Shown here piece after piece: positions 17,024 through 27,020 of a stretch of DNA of 42,296 nucleotides. Each line of letters opens with the position of its first letter. Within the stretch, counting starts at the first letter, position 1. The position numbers and the translations under genes are program-made. The notes under the pieces are model-generated. The model did no database searches. It saw only the letters and a program-made list of their open reading frames with translations, and had not been told where the DNA came from. Source of the stretch: Betaproteobacteria bacterium (GTDB lineage Bacteria > Pseudomonadota > Gammaproteobacteria > Burkholderiales > Burkholderiaceae_D); NCBI GenBank assembly GCA_025362735.1, contig JANYFL010000048.1:1-42296 (forward strand), written 5' to 3'.

Positions 17024-17040
17024 CTGGCTCTATTCCAGCA
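17024..17040 (+). promoter_or_regulatory. Weak sigma-54-like promoter for fliF
   Basis: CTGGCTCTATTCCAGCA has GG and GC separated by 10 nt with a TGGC at -24, as sigma-54 promoters require. The -12 box (CAGCA) departs from TTGCA. It lies 125 bp upstream of fliF. Sigma-54 control of middle flagellar genes is known in several proteobacteria. The rest of the 16780-17165 gap holds only the palindromic repeat. Confidence 0.25.
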
Positions 17041-17165
17041 ATTGAAAATCCGGCCCAGACCGATAATTGCTCCCATCGTGCAATCCGGCATGGGCTTTCG
17101 ACAGGGATCTGAAACCCGCCCCGGACCGCAAACAGGCAAGTTGAGATGGAAAGTGGAGATCGAAC

Positions 17166-18890
17166 ATGGCGGCAAGCATTTCAGGGGTGGCCGAAGACTC
17201 AACCGCAGTGGCGCCGGGGATATTTAATTTACCCAAGGGGCCGAATGCCCAAAAAATTCTGCTGGCGCTGGCGGCGGCGGTGGTCGTTGCGGTCATGGCC
17301 GGAGTGTGGATTTGGGGTCAGCAACCTGAATACAAGGTGCTGTTTGCCAACTTTAGCGACCGCGACGGCGGCTCGATTGTGGCGGCGCTGGAACAGATGA
17401 ACGTACCGTACAAGTTGTCCGAAGGCGGCGGTGTGATTCTGGTACCGGCGGCCCAAGTCCACGATATACGTCTCAAATTAGCCACGCAAGGTCTGCCGAA
17501 AAGTGGCAATGTCGGTTTTGAGCTGATGGAAAACCAGAAGCTGGGCGTGTCGCAATTTCTGGAGCAGGTGAATTTCCAACGGGCACTTGAAGGTGAGCTG
17601 GCCCGTTCGGTGGAGTCGCTGTCTGCGGTGCAGGCAGCGCGTGTTCATCTGGCCTTGCCAAAAAGCTCGGTGTTTGTGCGCGAGCAACAAAAGCCAACCG
17701 CTTCGATCCTGCTGAATCTGCATCCGGGCCGTACGCTTGATCCGCAGCAGGTCAGCGCCATCGTGCATCTGGTTGCCAGCAGCGTGCCGGATTTGCCGAC
17801 TGGCAACGTGACAGTGGTCGATCAAAACGGCAATCTCTTGTCCGATACGAGCAAGAACGCCGCCAATGCCGGACTGGATGCCTCGCAACTCAAGTATGTG
17901 CAGCAAGTCCAGCAAGATATCGTGAAGCGCATCGAATCGATTTTGAAACCGATCGTGGGCGCCAGCAATGTACGCGCCGAAGCCACTGCCGATGTGGACT
18001 TCTCTCGCACCGAACAAGCGGCGGAACTATATAAACCCAACCAGACTGGCGAAGGCGCGATTCGCAGTTCAGCCATTAGCGAATCGCAAACACCGAATGG
18101 CAGCGGCAATGCCAACGGCATTCCGGGCGCGCTGACCAATCAGCCACCCGCCCCATCGACCGCGCCCATCAATGCTCCTGCAAACGCTGCTGCTACCTCG
18201 GGCGCTTCTGCACCCGGTTCGGCTACGACCAGCGCCACGACCACACCGGTTGCAACACATAAGGATGCAACCATCAACTATGAAGTGGACAAGACCATCC
18301 GCTACACGCAGCAAGCCATGGGCGGCATCCGTCGTCTGAATGTGGCGGTCGTCGTTAACTACAAAACCACCAAGGATGCAGCAGGCAAACTCACCAGCAA
18401 GGCTTTGACCGAAGCCGAGAAGACCCAGATCACCGATCTGGTCAAAGAAGCGATGGGTTACAACAAGGATCGCGGTGATTCGCTCAATGTAGTCAACAGC
18501 CCGTTTGCCGATGCTCAGGGCGAAGACCTGGGTGATGTGCCGGTGTGGAAAAATCCGGAGTACATCGGCTTGGCAAAAGAGATTGGCCGCTACCTGCTGA
18601 TTGCTGCGGTGCTGGCTTACCTGTTCTTCGCCTACCTGCGTCCCTTGCTGAAAAAATTCAACAAGGGTTTCCATAAAGTGACCGCTCTTCCAGGTGAAAA
18701 AATTGAAGGCGAAGAAATGGACGATGCAGATGTGCAGATTTCTGCAGACGGCACCGCGAGTGCGGCAACGCTAACGGATGGGCGTGTACGGACTTATTTA
18801 CACAATCTGGAACATGCCAAACAACTGGCAAAACAGGATCCAAAAATCGTGGCCAATGTGGTCAAGGGATGGGTGAACGGAAATGAGTGA
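17166..18890 (+). CDS. fliF: Flagellar MS-ring protein FliF
   Basis: A 574-residue inner-membrane protein that forms the MS ring. The first membrane helix (ILLALAAAVVVAVMAGVWIW, about 32-51) is followed by the periplasmic ring-building motifs. These include EYKVLFANFSDRDGGSIVAAL, the FQRALEGELARS block and a Pro/Ala/Thr-rich linker near residues 315-360. The second helix (LLIAAVLAYLFFAYL) is near residue 480, with the cytoplasmic FliG-binding tail ending in VVKGWVNGNE. The length is normal. ATG 17166 follows GGAGAT. It overlaps fliG by 8 nt, so translation is coupled. Confidence 0.97.
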   Translation: MAASISGVAEDSTAVAPGIFNLPKGPNAQKILLALAAAVVVAVMAGVWIWGQQPEYKVLFANFSDRDGGSIVAALEQMNVPYKLSEGGGVILVPAAQVHDIRLKLATQGLPKSGNVGFELMENQKLGVSQFLEQVNFQRALEGELARSVESLSAVQAARVHLALPKSSVFVREQQKPTASILLNLHPGRTLDPQQVSAIVHLVASSVPDLPTGNVTVVDQNGNLLSDTSKNAANAGLDASQLKYVQQVQQDIVKRIESILKPIVGASNVRAEATADVDFSRTEQAAELYKPNQTGEGAIRSSAISESQTPNGSGNANGIPGALTNQPPAPSTAPINAPANAAATSGASAPGSATTSATTTPVATHKDATINYEVDKTIRYTQQAMGGIRRLNVAVVVNYKTTKDAAGKLTSKALTEAEKTQITDLVKEAMGYNKDRGDSLNVVNSPFADAQGEDLGDVPVWKNPEYIGLAKEIGRYLLIAAVLAYLFFAYLRPLLKKFNKGFHKVTALPGEKIEGEEMDDADVQISADGTASAATLTDGRVRTYLHNLEHAKQLAKQDPKIVANVVKGWVNGNE

Positions 18891-19878
18891 CGACGGTTTG
18901 CAAAAAGCAGCGATCCTGCTGCTGTCGCTCGGCGAAGATGAAGCGGCCGAGGTGCTCAAGCATCTTGGCCCCAAGGAAGTGCAGAAGATTGGTCAGGCCA
19001 TGGCCACACTCAAAGCCGTGGGACATGAAGAAGTGGAAACGGTACTGGGTTCTTTTCAGGAAGAAGCCGAAAAAGTCAGCGTCGTGGGTCTGGACACCGA
19101 AGCCTATATTCGCAGTGTGATGACCAAGGCCCTGGGCGACAGTCGCGCCTCTAACGTGATCAATCGCATTCTGAAAAATGGCAATACCAGTGGCATCGAC
19201 GGTTTGAAATGGATGGATGCGCCAGCCGTTGCCGAGCTGATTGCCCACGAACATCCACAAATCATTGCGACGATTCTGGTGCATCTGGAGCCGGATCAGG
19301 CCGGGCAAATTTTGAACAACCTTAATGAGACTTTGCGCAATGAAGTCGTGCTGCGTATCGCCAAACTGGATGGCGTTCACTCCGCCGCATTGACGGAACT
19401 GAACGAGGTCTTGACCAAACTTCTGATCGGCAGCGAGACCCAAAAGAAAATGCCCATGGACGGCATTCATTCTGCTGCTGAAATTCTCAATTATCTGGGC
19501 AGTACCAACGAAGCTTCGGCGATGGAAGTTTTGCGTGCCAACGACGAAGAAATGGCGCAGAAGATCATGGACGAGATGTTCGTCTTCGACAACCTGCTCG
19601 AAATCGACGACCGCGGTATTCAGTTGTTGCTGCGCGAAGTGCAGTCCGAATCGCTGATCGTTGCACTCAAGGGTGCATCGCAGGAAATGCGCGACAAGGT
19701 CTTCAAGAACATGTCGCAACGCGCTGCAGAAATGATGCGCGAAGATCTGGAATCCAAAGGCCCGGTGCGTCTGTCCGAAGTCGAAGCGCAACAGAAAGAA
19801 ATTCTGGTCATCGTGCGCCGCCTCGCTGACGAAGGTCAGATCATGCTCGGCGCCAAGGGCGAAGACGCCTTCGTTTGA
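18883..19878 (+). CDS. fliG: Flagellar motor switch protein FliG
   Basis: A 331-residue switch protein that binds FliF at its N-terminus and the MotA stator at its C-terminus. Conserved blocks seen are QKAAILLLSLGEDEAAEVLKHL, the EHPQ segment of the middle domain (IAHEHPQIIATILVHL), and the charged torque helix near DDRGIQLLLREVQSESLIVALKG. It is full length with no anomaly. fliH starts about 170 bp later, after a palindromic repeat, so the operon spacing is widened there. Confidence 0.97.
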   Translation: MSDDGLQKAAILLLSLGEDEAAEVLKHLGPKEVQKIGQAMATLKAVGHEEVETVLGSFQEEAEKVSVVGLDTEAYIRSVMTKALGDSRASNVINRILKNGNTSGIDGLKWMDAPAVAELIAHEHPQIIATILVHLEPDQAGQILNNLNETLRNEVVLRIAKLDGVHSAALTELNEVLTKLLIGSETQKKMPMDGIHSAAEILNYLGSTNEASAMEVLRANDEEMAQKIMDEMFVFDNLLEIDDRGIQLLLREVQSESLIVALKGASQEMRDKVFKNMSQRAAEMMREDLESKGPVRLSEVEAQQKEILVIVRRLADEGQIMLGAKGEDAFV

Positions 19879-19926
19879 TTATGCAAAAGCCAGATCAACT
19901 CCAATGAGCCTTTTGCCAACATTTTC

Positions 19927-20017
19927 CCCTCACCCTAACCCTCTCCCCGTGATCGGGGCGAGGGAATTAAACAGCGGCCTCCCTCTCCCGTATCAACGGG
20001 AGAGGGCTGGGGTGAGG
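19927..20017. repeat. Palindromic intergenic repeat, CCCTCACCC type, copy 2
   Basis: Arms 19927-19948 and 19998-20017 are inverse copies, starting CCCTCACCCTAACCCTC and ending GGGGTGAGGG, with inner hairpins as in the copy at 16822-16906. It separates fliG and fliH inside the flagellar operon and may weaken or stabilise the transcript at that point. Confidence 0.75.
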
Positions 20018-20045
20018 GCCGCTCTTGTACCGCAAAGCATTTGAT

Positions 20046-20726
20046 ATGAACTCGACTCTCATCCCCAAAGAACAGCTCTCGGCGTATCAGCGCTGGGAAA
20101 TGGGTTCTCTGGAAACAACGACAGGTTTGGGCGTCGTGTCGGAGCCAGAGATCAAGGTCGCTCCCATGACCATGCCGACCGTCGAGGAACTGGAGAGCAT
20201 CCGCGAACAAGCGCGCCAGGAAGGCTATGCCGCCGGTCTGGAAGAGAGCCGTCTGCATGGATACGAGCAAGGACTCGAACAAGGCCGCGAACAGGCCCGC
20301 CTTGAGGCTGCCACGCTGTGCCAGATTGCTGCCGAACTGAGTCGCGAAATGGCCAAGGCCGATGAGACGATTGCGCAAGATGTGCTTGCACTGTCACTGG
20401 ATGTGGCCAAGGCGATTCTCAAGACGGCGCTTTCAGTGCAACCGCAATTGATTCTTCCAGCGATTCGCGAAGCGATTCATTACCTGCCCACGCTTCAGCC
20501 ACAAGCCCAACTCATCCTGCATCCTGAAGATGCAAGCATTGTGATTCAGTACATGGGTGATGATCTCGACAAAGCCGGATGGCGCATTATCGGTGACGAA
20601 CAAATGGAACGCGGTGGTTGCCGTGTCGAAACCAGTAGCAATCAAATCGACGTTTCGATGGCCACGCGCTGGCAACGCATTGCTGCGGTTCTGGGTAATC
20701 AATCCGAATGGCTGGATCAGAATTAA
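20046..20726 (+). CDS. fliH: Flagellar export regulator FliH
   Basis: A 226-residue FliH, the stalk-like partner that holds the FliI ATPase and docks it to the C-ring. The N-terminal part has the Gly-spaced helix characteristic of the family (REQARQEGYAAGLEESRLHGYEQGLEQGREQARLEA, about residues 53-88). The C-terminal domain ends with MERGGCRVETSSNQIDVSMATRW. ATG 20046 was chosen; an ATG at 20025 would start in the repeat-flanking DNA. It is followed by fliI after 12 nt. Confidence 0.92.
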   Translation: MNSTLIPKEQLSAYQRWEMGSLETTTGLGVVSEPEIKVAPMTMPTVEELESIREQARQEGYAAGLEESRLHGYEQGLEQGREQARLEAATLCQIAAELSREMAKADETIAQDVLALSLDVAKAILKTALSVQPQLILPAIREAIHYLPTLQPQAQLILHPEDASIVIQYMGDDLDKAGWRIIGDEQMERGGCRVETSSNQIDVSMATRWQRIAAVLGNQSEWLDQN

Positions 20727-20738
20727 GATCAAACGATC

Positions 20739-22157
20739 ATGCATAACACTACCTATCCTGTCGTCGGCCCGCACACATCAACCTGGAAGACTTATCTGCG
20801 CGATTGCCGTGAGCTCGTGGACATTGCGCAACCGATGCAGGTATCTGGACGGCTGACCCGTGTCACCGGACTGGTACTCGAAGCCGTAGGCCTGAAGCTT
20901 CCGATTGGTTGTGCCTGCACCATCCCGCTGGCCAATGGCGCACGCCTCGAAGCCGAAGTCGTTGGCTTCCAAGGCGACAAACTGTTTCTAATGCCGCAAA
21001 ACGAAATTGAAGGCGTCGTCGCTGGTGCACGTGTGTTTCCCGTCGAAGTCATCGAGAGCTTGCCCAAACCGGGGCAAGTCAAACATCCACGCCGTCGCCC
21101 CAGTGACCGCACGCGCCATTTGCCCGTGGGTCCTGAACTGCTAGGTCGTGTACTGGATGCATCAGGACGTCCGCTTGATCAATTGGGCCCATTGAATGCA
21201 AACCAGGGTGCGCCGCTGAACAAGCGTCCGATCAACCCGCTTGCGCGCGCGCCGATTGATCAGGCATTGGACGTCGGTGTGCGTGTGATCGACAGCTTGC
21301 TTACCGTGGGACGCGGCCAACGCATGGGCTTGTTCGCGGGTTCCGGTGTCGGTAAAAGCGTACTACTGGGCATGATGGCGCGCTATACCAGCGCCGATGT
21401 CATTGTCGTGGGATTGATCGGCGAACGTGGTCGCGAAGTGAAAGAATTCATCGAACAGATTTTGGGCAGCGAAGGTTTGGCACGCTCGGTCGTCGTCGCC
21501 GCTCCGGCTGATACAACCGCACTGATGCGCCTGCAAGGTGCGGCCTATGCCACCACTATTGCCGAGCACTTTCGCGATCAGGGGCTCAACGTGCTGCTGA
21601 TCATGGATTCGCTGACACGTTTTGCAATGGCTCAACGTGAAATCGCATTGGCGATCGGCGAGCCTCCTGCAACCAAGGGTTATCCGCCTTCCGTCTTTAC
21701 CAAACTACCCGCATTGGTGGAGCGTACCGGTAACGGCGCGCCGGGTAGCGGCTCGATTACCGCTTTCTATACGGTGCTGACCGAAGGTGACGATCAGCAG
21801 GATCCCATTGCCGATGCAGCACGCGCCATTCTTGACGGTCACATTGTTCTGAGCCGGGATCTAGCCGAATCCGGTCACTATCCTGCGGTCGATATCGAAC
21901 AGTCGATCAGCCGCGTGATGCATCAAATCACGCCAACCCCGCAGCAACAAATGACGCGCCGACTCAAGCAACTGGTGTCGCGCTACCAGCGCAGCCGTGA
22001 CCTGATTGCCGTCGGCGCTTATGTGCCAGGTTCTGATCCCGTACTCGATGAAGCGGTGGCTTTGTTTCCACGCATCGAAAAATTTTTGCAGCAGGACATT
22101 CACGAATGTGCCTATCGTGAGGACAGCCTCGCGCAACTAGAAGCTCTCTTCAGCTAG
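20739..22157 (+). CDS. fliI: Flagellum-specific ATPase FliI
   Basis: A 472-residue cytoplasmic ATPase of the type III export apparatus, related to F1-beta. The Walker A motif GSGVGKS is at 201-207, [12 protein letters not shown] follows, Walker B is [17 protein letters not shown], and the [16 protein letters not shown] block is present. The length is typical. It sits between fliH and fliJ, its two direct partners. Confidence 0.97.
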   Translation: MHNTTYPVVGPHTSTWKTYLRDCRELVDIAQPMQVSGRLTRVTGLVLEAVGLKLPIGCACTIPLANGARLEAEVVGFQGDKLFLMPQNEIEGVVAGARVFPVEVIESLPKPGQVKHPRRRPSDRTRHLPVGPELLGRVLDASGRPLDQLGPLNANQGAPLNKRPINPLARAPIDQALDVGVRVIDSLLTVGRGQRMGLFAGSGVGKSVLLGMMARYTSADVIVVGLIGERGREVKEFIEQILGSEGLARSVVVAAPADTTALMRLQGAAYATTIAEHFRDQGLNVLLIMDSLTRFAMAQREIALAIGEPPATKGYPPSVFTKLPALVERTGNGAPGSGSITAFYTVLTEGDDQQDPIADAARAILDGHIVLSRDLAESGHYPAVDIEQSISRVMHQITPTPQQQMTRRLKQLVSRYQRSRDLIAVGAYVPGSDPVLDEAVALFPRIEKFLQQDIHECAYREDSLAQLEALFS

Positions 22158-22170
22158 AAAGGAATCCACC

Positions 22171-22608
22171 ATGGCCTCTCCTTCCACTCTGAAAACCCTG
22201 ATCGAAATGAGCGAACAGGAAATCGAACAAGCGACTCGCAATCTGTCGGATGCGTTGCGCATGGTCAATGAAATGGAGCAAAAGCTGGTGCTCTTGCAGC
22301 AATATCAGAACGACTATGCCAATCGTTTCCAGACCGGTTCTTCCGGCGGCTTGACCGCCAGCGGTTTTCGCAACTATCAGTCATTTCTTGAAAAGCTCGA
22401 TATGGCCATTGCAGGTCAAACTGAATTGCTGCGCAATGCGAAGCGCAATGCAGATGGTGCGCAGAACCTGTGGCAGGCCGCCTCACGCAAGCAAAAATCC
22501 TTTACGACCCTGGCTGCACGCGCCACGGCCAGTGAACAGCAACTCCAGGGCAAACGCGAACAACGCCTGACCGATGAACATGCAAGTCGCAAGAGCAGTG
22601 GTCATTAA
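22171..22608 (+). CDS. fliJ: Flagellar export chaperone FliJ
   Basis: A 145-residue, almost wholly helical coiled-coil protein that fits FliJ, the central stalk of the export ATPase and escort of chaperones. It has Leu/Glu/Gln-rich heptads throughout and ends in a basic tail (QGKREQRLTDEHASRKSSGH). It begins 13 nt after fliI with a Shine-Dalgarno-like AAAGGAA before ATG 22171. Identification rests on size, composition and position. Confidence 0.9.
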   Translation: MASPSTLKTLIEMSEQEIEQATRNLSDALRMVNEMEQKLVLLQQYQNDYANRFQTGSSGGLTASGFRNYQSFLEKLDMAIAGQTELLRNAKRNADGAQNLWQAASRKQKSFTTLAARATASEQQLQGKREQRLTDEHASRKSSGH

Positions 22609-22672
22609 ACAAAATTCTCACTCTCATTTCACCTCATTTAACCGCATTTTTCACTTTAACCGGATCATTCCC

Positions 22673-24307
22673 ATGCTTACGCCAACAATGATGCAAGTCC
22701 CCGGCCCTCAAGCTGCAAGCAAAGCCGGTATGAACAATAGCCAGAACAACGATGCGGGCGATGCGGCGCCGACCGATACCAGTTTCAGTCAGACGCTATC
22801 GAAAGAAATTGCCGGACGCGATCAAAGCCGTGCTGAGGAAGTGAACAATGAGTCCAAGGTGAATGCCCCAGTTGTTGCTTCAGCTAAAAAATCGTCGGGG
22901 TCGAAAGAGGACGATGACTCCAAGGCCAGCACAGATACAAGCGCAAGTGAGGACATTAATGCGGATGCCGTCAATCTGAGCACCGAAACCGCAACGGCTG
23001 ATATGTTGGCACTGGTGGGTAGTCTCAATCAAGCAACCACCGCCCAGCTGGTATCAGATGTCAAGTCTTCCGATGCACCTGGGCAATCGGTCGCGCCGGG
23101 GCTACTGATTGCATCTGGACAGAAAGCCCTCACTGGACAAGACCTCGCACCGGGCCTGGCGATTGCGCCGGGACAAATCGATGTACCCGGACTGAAGCAT
23201 GCATTGGACAAGATTGAAACAAAAACCAAAGTGGATCGTACCGTACCCAGTGACGACGTCGCACAAGACCCAGCGATCGACCCACTGATTGCAGCTGCCC
23301 TGGCTAAAGCACAGCCAGCTGACAATGCCGCTCCGGTTACTGATGCTCCCCTGCCCACCGATCTCGATCCCGCTGGGCAAGGACACAAAGGCGTTGGTCA
23401 GAGTGGCCGTCAAGATGGCCTGCATGCCAGCACGACTGGTCTTGAAGCGCGATCCGTGAACGCCAGCAAGAATCAACCCTCTGATTCGGCGGGGTTGGGG
23501 GCCCAACATGTGAAGCCGGATGTAGCCCCATCGGTCAATCAGCCGATAACAATTCCTGTACAAACAGGACAAAGTTCTGACGCATTCAAAGAGCTGAAGG
23601 CCAGCCGTTCAGCTGATAGCGAGCAGCAGACATCAGGCATCGAGCGCGCAGAACCTCAGAATTTCAAACAGCCCGCTATCACTGCCGCGCTTGGTGACGG
23701 CCGCGGCGAAGGGTTCAGAAATCTGACTGACCTTTTCAAGAACAAGAACCTTCAGCAGGATGGTGCATTGACCGGTAACAATTCAGTCAACTTCCAGGTT
23801 GCTCCCTCCGCATCCTTGATGCAGGCGGTACCTCTGAGCGCGTCATCTCCATTTGCGACGGGCAGACTCGCTCCTGAAGTCGGCAGTAGCAATTGGGGTA
23901 ATGCCGTGGGTCAACAAGTCATCTGGATGGCCAGCAATCAGCAGCAAACGGCTTCCTTGACCCTGAATCCACCGGACCTTGGTCCGCTTCACGTCGAAGT
24001 GAGCATTTCGAACGACAAGGCCACGGCCAACTTTTTTGCTGCCCAACCTGAAGTTCGTCAGGCACTGGAAGCCGCCCTGCCCCGCTTGCGCGAAATGATG
24101 AGTGATGCCGGTATCCAATTAGGTCAAACCACGGTCGGCACCAGCAGCCAGCAACAGCAGGCTTTTAATCAAAATGGTTCGCAGTCGAACAACACCAATG
24201 GCACTGCTTCGGGACGCGGACAAGACCGTACTGAGTCGATCTCCATCCCGGTGACTGCGGCGATTCCCAACCGAGGCGGTCGCGGCATGGTGGATACGTT
24301 CGCCTGA
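22673..24307 (+). CDS. fliK: Flagellar hook-length control protein FliK
   Basis: A 544-residue secreted ruler protein. The N-terminal two thirds are low complexity, rich in Ala, Ser, Asp and Gln, with a degenerate repeat around residues 135-185 (APGLLIASGQ, LAPGLAIAPGQ). The C-terminal hook-switching domain is well conserved, ASLTLNPPDLGPLHVEV through LEAALPRLREMMSDAGI. A Gln/Asn-rich tail follows. ATG 22673 was chosen; a longer in-frame ATG at 22574 would overlap fliJ and lacks family support. Confidence 0.92.
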   Translation: MLTPTMMQVPGPQAASKAGMNNSQNNDAGDAAPTDTSFSQTLSKEIAGRDQSRAEEVNNESKVNAPVVASAKKSSGSKEDDDSKASTDTSASEDINADAVNLSTETATADMLALVGSLNQATTAQLVSDVKSSDAPGQSVAPGLLIASGQKALTGQDLAPGLAIAPGQIDVPGLKHALDKIETKTKVDRTVPSDDVAQDPAIDPLIAAALAKAQPADNAAPVTDAPLPTDLDPAGQGHKGVGQSGRQDGLHASTTGLEARSVNASKNQPSDSAGLGAQHVKPDVAPSVNQPITIPVQTGQSSDAFKELKASRSADSEQQTSGIERAEPQNFKQPAITAALGDGRGEGFRNLTDLFKNKNLQQDGALTGNNSVNFQVAPSASLMQAVPLSASSPFATGRLAPEVGSSNWGNAVGQQVIWMASNQQQTASLTLNPPDLGPLHVEVSISNDKATANFFAAQPEVRQALEAALPRLREMMSDAGIQLGQTTVGTSSQQQQAFNQNGSQSNNTNGTASGRGQDRTESISIPVTAAIPNRGGRGMVDTFA

Positions 24308-24326
24308 AATCAAAACTTAGACCCTA

Positions 24327-24392
24327 GACGCAGAGGCGCGGAGAGCGCAGAGAAAACCTCGATGTTCTCTGCGCTCTCCGCGCCTCTGCGTC
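24327..24392. repeat. Perfect 27-bp inverted repeat, GACGCAGAGGCGC type, copy 1
   Basis: Two 27-bp arms (24327-24353 and 24366-24392) are exact inverse copies around a 12-nt loop, starting GACGCAGAGGCGCGG. A second member is at 28194-28270. It lies between fliK and fliL. The stem should block or pause transcription, or protect the fliK end of the transcript. The rest of the 24308-24539 gap shows nothing else. Confidence 0.8.
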
Positions 24393-24539
24393 GTAGTGAT
24401 TTTCAGTGGTTTTAATCGCACCACACTAATCCCCGAAAATACGTGCCCTTCCCCCCTCTGTTTCCCGTATGGAGTTGAGCTAGATTTGTGAATAATCCTA
24501 TCCATTGATCAACGCCTCCGGCACAGGGAAGGATGCAAG

Positions 24540-25040
24540 ATGGCCACAGCACCTAAAGCAAAAGCGGCAGCACCGGCAGAAGCCGAAGCTCCGGCAAAAA
24601 AATCCAACAAACTGCTTTTCATCATCGCAGGCGTGGTTCTGGCCGTCGCTGCTGGCGGCGGAACAGCCTGGTTCATGATGCATAACGGTGGGGGTCATCA
24701 GGAGGCGGCGAAGGAAGTTTCCAAGCCTCCGGTCTTTCTCCCCCTGGAGCCCTTTACGGTCAATCTGCAAGGCGACGGAGAAGATCATTATTTGCAAGCA
24801 GCAATGACCCTGAAAGTCGCGAGTATTGAACAGGTTGATTTTTTCAAACTGAACATGCCTGAAGTGCGCAGCCGCATGTTGCTGCTTTTGTCCAGCAAGC
24901 ATCCAGAGGAATTGAATACCCCGGAGGAAAAACAAAAACTGGGGGACGAAATCGTTGCCGCACTCAGCAAGAATTTCTCCGGTCAATCTGAGAAGCCTGA
25001 GATCAGTGGTGTCTTTTTCACTTCCTTCGTGATTCAGTAA
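24540..25040 (+). CDS. fliL: Flagellar basal-body-associated protein FliL
   Basis: A 166-residue inner-membrane protein that supports stator function. A Lys/Ala-rich N-terminus is followed by one membrane helix (LLFIIAGVVLAVAAGGGTAWFMM, about 22-44). The periplasmic domain contains FLPLEPFTVNLQGDGEDHYLQAAMTLKV and ends in FFTSFVIQ, all typical. GGGAAGGA lies just upstream of ATG 24540. fliM starts 19 nt later. Confidence 0.96.
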   Translation: MATAPKAKAAAPAEAEAPAKKSNKLLFIIAGVVLAVAAGGGTAWFMMHNGGGHQEAAKEVSKPPVFLPLEPFTVNLQGDGEDHYLQAAMTLKVASIEQVDFFKLNMPEVRSRMLLLLSSKHPEELNTPEEKQKLGDEIVAALSKNFSGQSEKPEISGVFFTSFVIQ

Positions 25041-25059
25041 TTCATCAATCGAGCCCATC

Positions 25060-26085
25060 ATGGCAGATGATTTTTTATCGCAGGAAGAAGTCGATGCCCT
25101 CTTGCAAGGTGTCGATGATGATGTCGCAGTCGAAGTTAGCGCAGTAGCGGCCTCCGATACCGATAAGGATGCGATATCGTCATCAGAAGGACAATCCAGA
25201 AACGGCACGAGCCCCACACTCGCCAGCCTTGAAAGTCTGGCACGCGGCCGCTTACCGCGACTGGAAACAATGCATCAACGTTTTTGCAGCTTGCTCCAGG
25301 ATGGTCTGAAAAAATTGATGGGGCGCAGTGCAGAAGTGGTGATCAGTCCCATTAAACAATCCCGTTATAGCGATTTCATTGATGGCGTCAGCCTGCCCAG
25401 TAATCTCAATCTGGTCCGCATCAAACCTTTGCAGGGTGTTGCACTGTTTATTCTTGAGCCTGAACTGATTTATCTGATTATCGATCAGTTGTTTGGTGGC
25501 CAGGGCCGCCCGCATAAGGGGACGGAAAACCGTGATTTCACCTTGACCGAACAGCGCATCATCCAGCGGGTGATGGCCGAGGTGTTTACGTCGTACCGCA
25601 AAGTCTGGGAAAAAATTTATCCGATCGAACTTGAAACGATGCGTTCGGAAACGCATACCCGTTTTGTCAAAGTGATCGGCCCGGACGAAATGGTTCTGAC
25701 CGCCAGTGTCACTGTGCATTCTGGATCAGCCAAGGGAAAATTTCATCTTTGTCTGCCAGGTTCAATGATTGAGCCGGTCAGGAATTTGCTGGGCAGTGAA
25801 ACGGAAGCCAGCGCTGACATTGATAAACGCTGGCAACAACGCATGTCGCGTCAACTTCAAAGTGCCGAAGTGGAACTGGTTGCACACCTCAGTCAGCTCA
25901 ATGTCACGCTGGGGGATTTGATGAAAATGCAACCCGGAGATTTCATCCCCATCGAGATGCCGGAAAGCATTCTCGTCCATGTCGATGAAGTACCCATCAT
26001 GAATTGCAGTTACGGCACCTCCAATCACCAGTATGCCCTTCGCGTTGAAAAACTACTGTCACTATCTTCTGGGAGTTCATCATGA
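25060..26085 (+). CDS. fliM: Flagellar motor switch protein FliM
   Basis: A 341-residue C-ring protein. The N-terminal CheY-binding peptide is intact (DDFLSQEEVDALLQG). The middle CheC-like domain carries LIYLIIDQLFGG, and the C-terminal SpoA domain (about 255-335) binds FliN. Its stop overlaps the fliN start in ATGA. Confidence 0.97.
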   Translation: MADDFLSQEEVDALLQGVDDDVAVEVSAVAASDTDKDAISSSEGQSRNGTSPTLASLESLARGRLPRLETMHQRFCSLLQDGLKKLMGRSAEVVISPIKQSRYSDFIDGVSLPSNLNLVRIKPLQGVALFILEPELIYLIIDQLFGGQGRPHKGTENRDFTLTEQRIIQRVMAEVFTSYRKVWEKIYPIELETMRSETHTRFVKVIGPDEMVLTASVTVHSGSAKGKFHLCLPGSMIEPVRNLLGSETEASADIDKRWQQRMSRQLQSAEVELVAHLSQLNVTLGDLMKMQPGDFIPIEMPESILVHVDEVPIMNCSYGTSNHQYALRVEKLLSLSSGSSS

Positions 26086-26513
26086 CCGAGCAAGCCCAAA
26101 CCAATACACAACAACCTCCAGCGGATGACGATTCTGCAGAACTGTTAGCCGCATTAAATCCAGATGATGCCAAGGCGGAAGAAGTGGTCGATAACGTTAG
26201 TCCGGCCGTCTTCAAGAATTTTTCAGCTCAAGCTCATAAAGGCGATGCGCATAACGACATTGATCTCATCATGGACATCCCGGTCCAGATGACAGTTGAG
26301 TTGGGACGTACCAAGATTGCCATCAAGAACCTGCTGCAATTAGCACAAGGTTCAGTAATCGAACTGGACGGTGTGGCGGGTGAACCGCTCAATGTATTGG
26401 TCAACGGTTGCTTGCTCGCCCAAGGTGAAGTGGTCGTCGTCAACGATAAGTTTGGTATTCGACTGACTGACATCATCACGCCGAGCGAACGTATACAGAA
26501 ACTGAATCGCTAA
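26082..26513 (+). CDS. fliN: Flagellar motor switch protein FliN
   Basis: A 143-residue C-ring protein. A variable acidic N-terminal half leads to the SpoA domain, with DIPVQMTVELGRTKIAIKNLL, GSVIELDGVAGEPLNVLVNG and VVNDKFGIRLTDI. The length and domain are normal. Coupled to fliM by a 4-nt overlap; fliO follows after 6 nt. Confidence 0.97.
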   Translation: MTEQAQTNTQQPPADDDSAELLAALNPDDAKAEEVVDNVSPAVFKNFSAQAHKGDAHNDIDLIMDIPVQMTVELGRTKIAIKNLLQLAQGSVIELDGVAGEPLNVLVNGCLLAQGEVVVVNDKFGIRLTDIITPSERIQKLNR

Positions 26514-26519
26514 TCAGCC

Positions 26520-27020
26520 ATGCCCATGTTGCGATCCTGCTTCCGTATTTCCAGTCTTGCCTTACTCGGACTATTGCTATTGCCGCTCCGGCTTTGGGCA
26601 CAGACTGCTAGCACTGCTCAGGCAACACCCATAGCGGCGCCCGCGCTGAATTCCGCTGGAAGCGTTGTGCAAGTAATGCTTGGCCTGGCTGTTGTGTTAG
26701 CGCTGATGTTTGCGGTGGCCTGGGTCATGAAACGCATGGGTGTCGCACGACCTGGCAATACGCAAATCATTCGTGTCGTTGGTGGTACCAACGTCGGAAA
26801 TCGTGAAAAGGTCGTCGTGGTTGAAATCGGCGATCAATGGATTGTCGTTGGTGTCGCACCGGGTCGGGTCAACTCACTGGCAACGTTGCCACGGCAAGCC
26901 GAAGTCAATGCGACAACAACTGGTCAATCGCAAGGACGAAATTTCGCAAGCTGGTTGAATGCAAAAAAAGTTAGTCTGCAAAAATCGCAAGCCGATCATT
27001 CGAGCAAGTCTCATGAATAG
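26520..27020 (+). CDS. fliO: Flagellar export protein FliO
   Basis: A 166-residue small membrane protein that helps assemble FliP. A leader-like hydrophobic N-terminus ([18 protein letters not shown]) and a membrane helix ([22 protein letters not shown]) precede the conserved stretch [30 protein letters not shown]. The C-terminus is basic. The stop codon lies inside the fliP start region, an 8-nt overlap. Confidence 0.93.
   Translation: MPMLRSCFRISSLALLGLLLLPLRLWAQTASTAQATPIAAPALNSAGSVVQVMLGLAVVLALMFAVAWVMKRMGVARPGNTQIIRVVGGTNVGNREKVVVVEIGDQWIVVGVAPGRVNSLATLPRQAEVNATTTGQSQGRNFASWLNAKKVSLQKSQADHSSKSHE

Noticed and set aside
18862..19791. Long open frame opposite fliG (309 codons)
   Set aside because: It is the antisense of a well-conserved gene, has Phe/His/Gln-rich nonsense composition and no ribosome-binding site or family features.
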